The translations under genes and the position numbers were made by a program. From Sinotaia quadrata (taxonomy: Eukaryota; Mollusca; Gastropoda; Architaenioglossa; Viviparidae), in assembly GCA_028829895.1 (NCBI GenBank), contig CM054178.1:89965558-90029557 (forward strand): a stretch of 64,000 bases of DNA. The letters run 5' to 3'. Under the pieces are notes generated by a model. The model was not told where the DNA came from, ran no database searches, and was given only the letters and a program-made list of their open reading frames with translations. Within the stretch, counting starts at the first letter, position 1. Each line of letters starts with the position of its first letter. Shown in pieces: positions 49,410 through 59,000 of this stretch.

Positions 49410-49771
49410 CTATTGCCTCTTTCCACGACTTCTGTTAGACTGTCGGTTGTGAACCAAGATCTCGGAATCTTACCAAGATTATGGGAGATCCAAGGTTTTA
49501 CGGAGGATACGGGCACTTCCGAGGAGTGCCTCTTTGAGTAGTGGGACGAGTTTGTGGTTTCCAGGGAGTTTATTCAGACAGCCTTCCAGTTCAGATGTTA
49601 TGTTCCCAAAGGCTCCTATCACTATAGGTACCACTTCTGCTTTTACATTCCACAGTCTCTGAATTTCTAATCTGAGATCTTGGTATTCTCCTATTTTTTA
49701 TCTTTCTTTTGTTTTTATGTTTCTATCACTTGGAACAGCGATATCAATGATTATTGTTGCTGTTCTGTTGG
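49410..49771 (-). mobile_element. Retrotransposon 3' end fragment (copy D)
   Basis: About 360 bp matching the last part of the long copy, from its 3' terminus (cctctttccacgacttctgt on the + strand) to the codons for VLNKANRT-type sequence, where homology ends near 49771. It is 5'-truncated, in the same orientation as copy C and immediately upstream of it. The open frame carries small changes, so it is a dead fragment. Confidence 0.88.
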
Positions 49772-50029
49772 ACGGTAAGATTCTGACGTTTGTTAGTTTC
49801 ATGGCCCTGTTCCAGTCTAATCTACAAACAGCAAACAAATTCTATAATGATCAGTTCTTAAACGAAACATTCCTGTCTGTGCATCAACTGTGTCAGAGAT
49901 AGCTCAAGTCACGTGATTTGGGGGTGTAAACAAACAAGTACTCAATTAAATGTAGGTTAAGCATTCCATTTGTCTATCTTCCCTCTACACGTTTGTTCAC
50001 TTTGCATGATGTAAATTGTTCATGTCTGA
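49772..50029. other. Unassigned DNA
   Basis: No gene or repeat supported. Confidence 0.45.
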
Positions 50030-50140
50030 AATCTTACGAGATTTCTTTGCATGAAGTAAGTTGTTCGTATTTGTAATCTTATGAGACTTTTTGCATGATG
50101 TAAATTATTCGTATTTGTAATCTTATGAGAAATGATCACT
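50030..50140. repeat. Approximately 42-bp tandem repeat, about 2.7 copies
   Basis: Units containing gcatgatgtaaattgttcgt and aatcttatgaga recur three times with small changes. Confidence 0.8.
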
Positions 50141-50279
50141 ATTTGTGGAATATCTCATTTGAACTCTTTGCTGAACCTACAAGAATTTGACTGAAAAGAG
50201 CATTTATAAAGAGAAAAAAATATTTAGTAAAAAGGAATATGTTTACTCATACCAGAACTATTGATGTAGATATATTGCG

Positions 50280-50500
50280 TATAAGAGGCTTATAGCCGTT
50301 CACATTTTCTGAGCCAATGCGTATCAGAGGTATGGGGCCTTTACGATTTTTGAGCCAATACGTATCAGAGGTATGTGACCTTCACGATTTTTTTAGCCAG
50401 TGCGTATCATAGGTATGTGGCCTTAACGATTTTTGAGCCAATGCGTATCATAGGTATGTGGCCTTAACGATTTTTGAGCCAATGCGTATAAGAACTAATA
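50280..50500. repeat. Approximately 41-bp tandem repeat, about 5 copies
   Basis: Units containing gagccaatgcgtatcagagg and cttaacgatttt. A related word (gaggcttgctgccgttcacg) reappears at about 50629, suggesting a larger decayed array. Confidence 0.88.
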
Positions 50501-52392
50501 AACTGAGAAATACGTTTGGATTAGCAGAGAACAGAATGGAATGGAGGAACCTGGTTGTCAGTTCATCAGTGGTGCCCCAACGGTCGACAAAACTAAGGGA
50601 TAAATAGAGAAAGAGAGAGAGAGTATCAGAGGCTTGCTGCCGTTCACGCTTACTGAGCCAGTAAGGAGAGTCAGTGAAAGCTTAAGTAACATTTGCATGA
50701 AAGCTTTAAATAAGACTAAGAAATAAAATGTTGGCTATAATCAAATAGAAACAGAGGAAAGCAATGAACATTTTACAGTCAGAATGTAGGCATTGGTTGC
50801 TGCAAAGTAAAAATAAGTAGGAAGTCATTAATTGTAACTTGATGTCACATTCTATAGACGTCTAATCGTAACGGTCTGGTACAAGTCTGTGACTGAAGGA
50901 TGCATATAAGGTTTTTATGACGTCCAGTCGAAACGGTTCTGTGACTGAAGGATGCAGGGAAATGTTCGAAGATCCTGTTAAGTTGGAACAAAGTAAAGGG
51001 CATTTGTCCTATGCCATTAGACAGATGAATGCTAATTTGCCAGCTCTCTGAACGATTTCTATCACACGATGACTGAAAGCATAAGCAAGTCTTAGCTGTG
51101 TCCGAACTAATAAAGACAAATATTAGGATGGAAGGGAAACCAGCCGACTGAGTTTGAGGAGTCATCATTTAAATTAGGTCCAGATGACAGTAGTGTGAAA
51201 CTTTGTGCTGCTGGGCAGTCTGGTGTGCTTATTTCATTGTATTCAGCCCTACCATCTCTTCAGAAGAGAGTTCGGTTACTGGTTCCTTAATAAAATCTTG
51301 TAATCCAAGTAATTTTACATAATTACATGCTAAATGCACAAATCCTATTAGAAATTGAATGTTTCTCTCACCACCGTAGTCTATATTTCTGGTATATGAC
51401 ACTCGACACCAATTCGACCTTTAAAAATTTGCATACATTTTAGAATAGACGAGCACTTAATCTCCTTATTATGGCTCTTACAGTCATTTGTAAAAATTAA
51501 ATACCAACTGATCCCTTGCTGTGCATTATATTTATTTATTTATTATTCCTGTGCTTATTACTATGCTAGCCTTATTTATTAGTTGTCACAAGTGACATTT
51601 TCATTTTATACAAAGATTACCTGACGAATGTCATCACTCCAGTTGTGTCATAACACAGTCAGCACTAGGCGGGGAAAGAAAAATGAAAGATGGGAATGTA
51701 GAAGTTGGTTCGAGTCACTTAAAGCACCAGTAGGAAATATCCTATCTATCCCTCCTCTTCTTCCCAGTAGTAGCTTGTCGGTCCTTGACCTAGATTAATA
51801 CTTCTCACGGCTGTTGATAAAATAGTCTTCCAGATCGGTTATCAAATCAGATTTTTGTTACAATTTTGCTTCGGGTTTACAGTTTTAAAATATCGGAGTT
51901 TCTCCTCCAAATTTTCGCCTAATCTTTGTAAAATTCGTGGCCTGGGGTTTTCTCCATACAAGAGCAACTATTGCCGTGGGTGCGAGAATTCATCGGGAAG
52001 AGAAAGGAAAAGTTTCGTTTGTACAAAATCTTGGTTTACTTTAAAACAAGGAGGTGTGAGATCGGCTTCGTCAGTCCCAGGGGTGCGGGGTGAAAAATGA
52101 ACCGGGAAGTGTTGGTATATATATATATAGTGGTCTGTGTTTTTGGAGACAAAAGAATTGTGGATGACATTTTATAATTAGAAAAAATAGACTTGTTGTC
52201 AATGCCAGTTCGATATGTTAACACTCATTCACCTGCTCCACTTTCATAATCGTCAAGTATCGATGAGAAATTACAGTTGGTTTCTTCCGAGAATCAAGGT
52301 TTTCTTGAGTATGTTCCTATGTGTGTGCGTGCATGCACAGATCTGTTGGTTTGAGTGTGAAGAATAGAAAAAGTGCTTGAGTGTGTTTCTAC

Positions 52393-52396
<4 letters not shown>
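50501..52396. other. Unassigned DNA with one two-copy duplication
   Basis: No gene supported. The segment around ctgtgactgaaggatgca is present twice at 50880-50960. A (TA)n patch lies at about 52116-52128. Confidence 0.5.

Positions 52397-52473
<77 letters not shown>
52397..52473. repeat. (GT)n microsatellite, about 38 repeats
   Basis: Uninterrupted GT dinucleotides; open frames over it are artefacts. Confidence 0.98.
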
Positions 52474-52476
<3 letters not shown>

Positions 52477-53194
52477 ATCTGGTGGTTGAAGCCTGAAGAA
52501 TAGGAAAGTATTCGAGAAGAGTAGAACACGAGAGTGAATAGAATACAGATAAAGAAATTGTCACCTGTATGAGTACAGGTGCTATATACAGTGAAAGTAA
52601 TTCTACCTGATTTTACAGTTTTGGCAAGTCGACATAATTTATTTCTTTGTGGCCGCAATTACTGGAATGCTTACAGTTTTTCACTAGCAGGACTAAATTG
52701 TCCCTTCTCCTAAATACACTAACTCTCTATTTGACATGTATAGTATTTGATGTTAGATTAAACTGTAGGTCAAATACAATATAGTGTCTATACGCGTGTA
52801 TGTGCGTGTGTAGTGTATAAAATTCACATTGAAATGACTTTGTGATTACATGTGTTTTAAATACCATTATATTGCATAAACTGCACACTTTTTATCACAT
52901 TTTAATTGATTGTTTGTTGTGGGATGAGGTCATTTTAGCAGTTTAAAATGTCAAATTTCTTGCACAGAGACAATAAAGTTTACACGAATCGCGTGACAGT
53001 TAATAACTCTAAGACTGGTTAATAAGGACAGTGATAATCTATTATATTTAGAAATGTGTGTGTTAGGTGAAGAACTAATTATACTTCAGATTAGTGTTAA
53101 ATAAAACTATCGTTGTTGGAGGACACCGAAACTCTTTCTGTTTGCAGTATATAATAGTGTTGCTTTAGAGTTGCCTTTCCTATGGTCTGACCAC
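52474..53194. other. Unassigned DNA
   Basis: No gene supported. Before the GT tract, tgtgtgcgtgcatgcacagatctgttgg resembles the sequence after it, so the tract is flanked by a short duplication. Confidence 0.5.
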
Positions 53195-53405
53195 GCTGGT
53201 TTTTTTCTGATATCACCGATAATGTAACAAGGTGCTGTTTTTCCTAAGGCTTAATCAAGCTGGGTGGTTTTTTTTTTTTTGAATCACTAAGAAGTTAAAA
53301 AGGAGTTGTCTTTCCTGTGGTCTAATCAAGCAAGGTTTTTCTGATATCACTAATAATTAATGTAACAAGGAGTTGTCTTTCGTGTGGTCTGATCAAGCTG
53401 GGTTA
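53195..53405. repeat. Degenerate tandem repeat, about 65-70 bp, 3 copies
   Basis: The words gttgtctttcctgtggtcta and atcaagctgggt recur three times with indels and T-run length changes. Confidence 0.8.
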
Positions 53406-53594
53406 TTCCGCAATCATTGATCAATCGATGTATACTTGATAATTTCATGATGGATGCAGCGGTTACGCATCAATCCAAATGGTACTCTTGCATCTACACG
53501 ATTTTCTCTATTATCCGTAAACAATTTTACTTGCATGCAATTACTTAACTTTTTTTTCCGGCGACACACGTTATTATGTGATTCCGTAATTTGT

Positions 53595-53760
53595 CCAGCA
53601 GTCACGTCACTAATGGCAGTAATTAGTGGTCAGCAGTCAAGTCACTAATGGCAGTAATTAGTGGTCAGCAGTCATGTCACTAATTGCAGTAATTAGTGGT
53701 CAGAAGACACGTCACTAATGGCAGTAATTAGTGGTCAGCAGACACTGAGATCAATAACGG
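53595..53760. repeat. 34-bp tandem repeat, about 5 copies
   Basis: Units containing taatggcagtaattagtggt followed by cagcagtcacgtcac. Confidence 0.92.
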
Positions 53761-53872
53761 TAGTAATTGGCAGTCTACATGATTTGGGATCACTAATGGT
53801 CAACAAGCTTTGGCAACAAAAATCACCAGAGAGAGATAGTGTTTACTCCCTCAAAATTCTTCTGTATATATA

Positions 53873-53875
<3 letters not shown>

Positions 53876-53917
<42 letters not shown>
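53876..53917. repeat. (CT)n microsatellite
   Basis: About 20 CT repeats. Confidence 0.97.
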
Positions 53918-53918
<1 letters not shown>

Positions 53919-55505
53919 ATTTTTTATTTTTTGGGGTGGTGGTGGTGGTGGCAATATCTTAAATTTATTAACTGTAAACCTAGTGAATGAAATCCTTACT
54001 CAATTAATATTTCATTATTTTTTGTGTGCATAAAATCAATAAGGAAAATAGATTAGATTCAATTTTAAAAAAATGACGAGGTAACGAACTATCTGACTGG
54101 ATCAGTAAACAAATGCAAATGAGATCCCAAATACAGGCAAGCCTATAGTTTAACCCGCCTGTTATTGAAACGTCTACGAACCAGTACTTAAATTTTAAAA
54201 CAAAAATATACACAGAATATTGTAATAGTGTAAAATTTTTGCTGGGTGGTGGGCAAAATGTTAAAAACCAGGTTAAATTGAATCTAGGTCATCTACAGAT
54301 AAGAATAAATTCGTATGAAATGAGTAATATATTACTTTATATACTGTAGCATAACTTTTAACACTGTTCATAACATAAATGTATACGACAAATTTTCTTG
54401 AATAAATAATCTTAATACTCTAGCCAGTGCCAGGATAAAAACTGGTCTTTATTTTCTGCTGTTAACTTTAGTTGATAAATCCATTAGAAGGCATTTTATA
54501 TTGATTTTAATTTAATACATTGCCATAACTACTGGGAGCCAAAATACGTGTTGCCTCAGCAGTCAGCTGCATTCAACTAATAATTTACAGGTGCATTTCT
54601 GGTACATTCATTCACATGACTGAGCTACACTTTGGTTAGTTTAGTGAGTTGTCTGGAACATTCGGGTATGTTTCCATCCTCGGGATAGGGGTCAGAATTT
54701 CTAGAAGGTAGGTGTAACTGTAGTCTATTTTTAGAGGAGGCGTGGTGTGAGGTACACATAAGCCATTATATGACAAATAGATGCTAGCATTTCTTGATAT
54801 ACTCCATTTGTCTGGGTCTGCACAGAGCAGAACGGGGGTCAGATCCCTCCAACACCCACATGGGCACAAAAGAATGCTTATATTGGCTATGTTCATGAAG
54901 TGAAAAGTGTGCATTTGAATATTTGACGGGTGTTTTCATTCATGAGATTTTGAGCAATTACAAATACTTTGCAAATTATTCGCTTTATAGTTGTATACAT
55001 AAAATTGAATTGTCCTCATTTAGCCCAACCGTAACTAACAAGTGAAGAGAGTTATCAACACTGCTGATTTTGCTACCCCTATCAGATAAACGGTTGAGTC
55101 ACTTAACTGTTAGTAAACATTGCAGCATAATCCTAGGCAGGAAGGGCAATTTTGACTCATCTGGGGTGGGACGACCAGGCCGACGGCCGATTGCGTCAGA
55201 GATAACGTTCAAAATCACAATAATTGTGAGTGAAAACTTAAAATCTCACGAACAATACACTCATCTCCTTCGGTCTCTTACAACTTAATATTCTACACCT
55301 TTTGGTTCGGGCACCTAAATAATTTAGAACAAAAGTATTAACTGGTCACCGTGCAAATGATTAGTTTTACCACCATCAGCAATTGATCATTTATATCACA
55401 TCGAATTTTGTTTCATTGTACAGCGATTAAAACTAAATACCAAACACCAGGATGATTGCGTACATGGAGGGGGGAGGGGAACTGTTTGTCAACACAACCT
55501 CTACG
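53918..55505. other. Unassigned intergenic DNA upstream of the receptor gene
   Basis: No gene supported. A G-rich patch (ggggtggtggtggtgg) follows the CT tract near 53932, and another G-rich patch lies at about 55467-55481. Confidence 0.5.
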
Positions 55506-55509
55506 GCCA

Positions 55510-55519
55510 GTGGCGTGAT
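55510..55519 (-). promoter_or_regulatory. SRE-like site, 9 of 10 match
   Basis: The + strand reads gtggcgtgat. Its complement, atcacgccac, differs at one position from the LDLR sterol regulatory element core atcaccccac. It lies 26 bp upstream of the perfect site, in the same orientation. Confidence 0.35.
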
Positions 55520-55535
55520 CGCTTTCATAATGATG

Positions 55536-55545
55536 GTGGGGTGAT
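55536..55545 (-). promoter_or_regulatory. Sterol regulatory element (SRE-1) core, perfect match
   Basis: The + strand reads gtggggtgat, the exact reverse complement of the SRE-1 core atcaccccac through which SREBP controls the vertebrate LDLR gene. It is about 396 bp upstream of the start codon. The transcription start is unknown, so its promoter position is inferred. A surrounding cagtggcgt...ggtgggg context could also come from a DNA-transposon end. Confidence 0.45.
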
Positions 55546-55568
55546 ATAGCTTTGCCATGCGCAAACGT

Positions 55569-55574
55569 CACGTG
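55569..55574. promoter_or_regulatory. E-box CACGTG
   Basis: A palindromic CACGTG within cgtcacgtgtc lies 24 bp downstream of the SRE-like core. bHLH factors, including SREBP, can bind such sites. The region 55,555-55,640 is also richer in CpG than its surroundings and is the best candidate for the receptor promoter. Confidence 0.35.
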
Positions 55575-55940
55575 TCTGACTGCGCGAGGATAGGCATTTG
55601 ATTTTCATACCGAGCACTCGAGCCGGCACTTAAGCTAGAAACATCGTCGTGTCCTTCGTTCCTTAGAAAAATAGTTAGAAATAGGAGCACACAATATAGT
55701 ACTTACTGAAGTGAAATTAGCTTTGTAATTCAGCATGTATTAGTTTATATTTCTAGTGGTGAATTGCACTAGATGGAATAGCTACGCGCTCTTTCTTTCA
55801 ACTCCCTGTGCTGAACAACTGTCTTGTGTCTGTCAAGGTGCCGGTATCAGTAGGTCGAGGGCTGATTGACATTCCCCCATTCACGCTCGTCACGATTGTG
55901 CAAATTCGCTTGAAAATTTTGTTAGAAAGATTTCAGAAGG

Positions 55941-56022
55941 ATGCTGACGCTATCATGGAATGTACAACTAATGTTGTTTTTGTTAGGAATCGTTCTTACA
56001 AGACTGGCAGCAAGCACAAACG
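55941..56022 (+). CDS. Receptor exon 1: signal peptide
   Basis: The ATG at 55941 has A at -3, and the frame has a stop (tag) 18 bp upstream. It encodes [20 protein letters not shown] then RLAASTN, a textbook signal peptide with a hydrophobic core and small residues before the likely cleavage site. The donor is aacg|gtgagtac and the phase (1) matches the next exon, creating an N-G-S glycosylation sequon at the mature N-terminus. A second ATG at 55971 is possible. An acceptor-like tttcag at 55931-55936 could mean that a 5' UTR exon lies further upstream. The longer open frame over this spot (55808-56026) is in another frame and does not splice in phase. Confidence 0.8.
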
Positions 56023-59000
56023 GTGAGTACTGAAATAATATTACAATTTACATACACGAGTTCGGAAACCACGCCTTTTTTTGTTGGGAAGCAATGGCCG
56101 TTAATTACTAAGGTTTTTCAAAGGGTACCTATAATAACAAGCATACTGTATGCTAAGTCCTATCTAATATCATATTTTATAACATAAAATAATATAATGG
56201 ATATATATTTACATAGGCTATATTAGAAGGTAGAAACGTACAACTTGGAGGTGACCGGCATCGCCATTCATTCACATCTGCTAATTTTGGGGAGGGGGAC
56301 CACATCACACGTGTGGACTGTCAACCAGGACCATCACCCTCTTTCCAGATGCGTTGTTAATGTTTGTTCACAATATTTTTAGCATAGTGAAATAAGTAAA
56401 CATCTGTTTTAAATTGTGATTTGTAACTTTTCTGTTTATGAGTACTCTTGATTTTTTTTTTTTTTTGCAGGGTCATGTACAAGCACGCAATTTCAGTGTC
56501 AGAACCAAAATTGCATCTCTCTTGCATGGAGATGCGATGGCGACGACGACTGCCACGATGGGTCCGATGAGAAAAATTGCCGTGAGTCTAAAGTGTCTCA
56601 TTAATAAAATATAGGTTATTGCTGAAGCCGGTCCACTTAGGTGAAACCGGCGTGACCTAGTGATGATGAAATCGGGACTATTGAACATACAGATTGATAA
56701 TATCTTATCCTTTTTGTTGGTGGCTGTTAATGTTTAGATTTGTTGTCTTAAGTTATTAGTTTTGATTAAGCCGTTTCCAAGTGCAATACATGTATAATTG
56801 ACAGGGTGCCAGCAAGACTGCACTCAGTTTTAAAAATTAAAAAAAAAAATGTTACAGACACATGAAAGTCATAGATTTTGATTGGTCGAGAATAGTCAGG
56901 CGAGTTCTGCTGTCCCCGTTTTAGCCAATGAGAAAGTAGAACGAGGGTGTGTGAGGAATTCTATGGTGATCCATTTACATGTGTAGTTTACCGGGTCACA
57001 TATTTTTCATGCCTCAAATGATTTTCCCCCCCTTATTCTTAACAGATTTTCCTAAATAAAATTAAATATAGCACTAAATATTATGATCATCAATTATATT
57101 TTCTTTTATTTGCATTTGAACATAATTCATCAGTTTCGGTCCTGCAATGCCATTGAATTACTGCTTTTGACCCCATAGATACGACCTTCCTGTTATTGTT
57201 TGTTTCACTGCGAATTACGAATTAAACTATATATGTATATTGCTTTTAAAGATAAATTTAGGAAAGGGTTAGGTATTTTTTTAAAAATAGTCTGGGTTGC
57301 TTGAATTAAAAATTTAAAAATCTAATTGGGTTAAAATGTTTACTTAGTCATTAGTGACTAGTTTTAGTAGTATAACTGAAAAGTTAGCTTTCATTAATGG
57401 TTGTAAATGTAGGCCTAATACGTAATAGATTTTAATATTTAGTAATTACTACATAACACGTAAGTTCCTAGTTGCTATTTGGGTTGGGTTTTTTGTTTTT
57501 TTTTGCACCAAAGTTGATTTAATAGAAATAGTAATAAGTATATTTGGTTAAATATCAGATATAAAACAAAAGTAGCCTAATGTTTTATTGACTAAAATTT
57601 CTTAATACTTTTTTTTTTTAATGTACTTTAACAACTTGACCGGAAATTTCTTTTAATAGCTGCAACAACATGTGGGGAAACAGATTTTAAATGTATCAGT
57701 GATGGGAAATGTATTCCACTACGTTGGAAGTGTGATGAGGCTAATGACTGTCACGACAGTTCTGATGAGGATCCAGCTGTGTGCAGTATGTATCAGTTAT
57801 TGCATATCATAATCAGTATTTTTACCAATTTTGCAACTATTCAAAATTACGCCTCCTTTACTTGAATTTAGGTTTGAATGATGAATGTGTGTGTGTTCAT
57901 ATTTTATATAATGCATATGTAAGTCTGAGATACACAGATTGTGATAGTGTTTCAAGAAAGTTTAATACCACTAAGTATAATGACCATTTCATTAGCATTA
58001 GTGTTTGATATAATTTATATTTTTAAACAGTTTACCTTTGGAGTGCAGCTTAACAGTCCTGAACTAGACTAGGTAACTAGGCATAGAACTGATTTTAGCA
58101 GTAATAGCAAATATAACAGTAGCTAGATTAGGTAACTAGGCAGAGAACTGATTTTAGCAGTAATAGCAAATATAAAACATACACATATACCTTCTGCATT
58201 CAAGATCTTGCTCCCCAGTTATCAAATTTAAATCAACCAACAAAAAGTGAAATTGAAATAAAGGTAATCATGCTGAAGATAATACTTTTATATATTGCAA
58301 TACATGTAAAGTTGTAACCACTAAACGTTTATTGAATGTTACTGATAAATTTATCAATGGTTTTGCATTAAATTACAGACCAGCTAACCTGTACCCCAGA
58401 ACAGTTCAGGTGTAATGATGGCAACTGCATTCTGCGGTCATGGATGTGTGATGGAGAAAAAGACTGTGAGGGTGGGGAAGATGAGAATGATACATGTGAG
58501 AATTTTCACTCGTTTCCTTTGATTAAATAAGTTGTTTTTTTCTTCTGTGGATTCAATTAATATATTTTTTCATACACAATAACACTGAATTACTGTCATT
58601 GAATATTATTGTAATTTTTTCCTTTGCTTTTGAAATTTGGTCAAAAAATTTGTCAGAAATAATACTTATAAATTGAATTAAGTTTTAATTGTTTGATTTG
58701 TTGATCAGTTGTTTAATATTGCCCATGAATAAAATGTTTGTTTTATACAGATCTTCATCTCAGATAATAATAAATCAGACTTATTTTGTGCTCTTATCCC
58801 TTTCATACGTGAAAAGCTCAGAGCCTAGTATTATATATTTAATGTGAAATATCGTGTGTTTTTTTTAAAAAAAGGAGGAATGTAACGTTTTACAAATGAT
58901 CTTGTACAAGATAAAAGATAAGTAAATTTGTGCAGCTAGCATTGTTCTGACTTTAGACCTGTTGAATATACGTGGCTAGATTTTCAGAACTTAAAATTTA

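Noticed and set aside
46478..49438. Several plus-strand open frames inside the retrotransposon
   Set aside because: They are antisense shadows of the intact reverse-transcriptase ORF and show no domains.
40731..49771. LTR retrotransposon or retrovirus-like origin for the reverse transcriptase
   Set aside because: There are no LTRs, protease, RNase H/integrase order or primer-binding site; the RT and endonuclease motifs are of the non-LTR, restriction-like-endonuclease type.
51700..51740. ggttcgagtc word resembling a tRNA B box
   Set aside because: No matching A box, acceptor stem or anticodon arm could be folded around it.
55808..56026. 72-codon open frame next to the receptor gene, a tempting first exon
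   Set aside because: Its phase at the 56022 donor does not match the next exon, and it has no signal peptide; the overlapping frame from 55941 fits on both counts.
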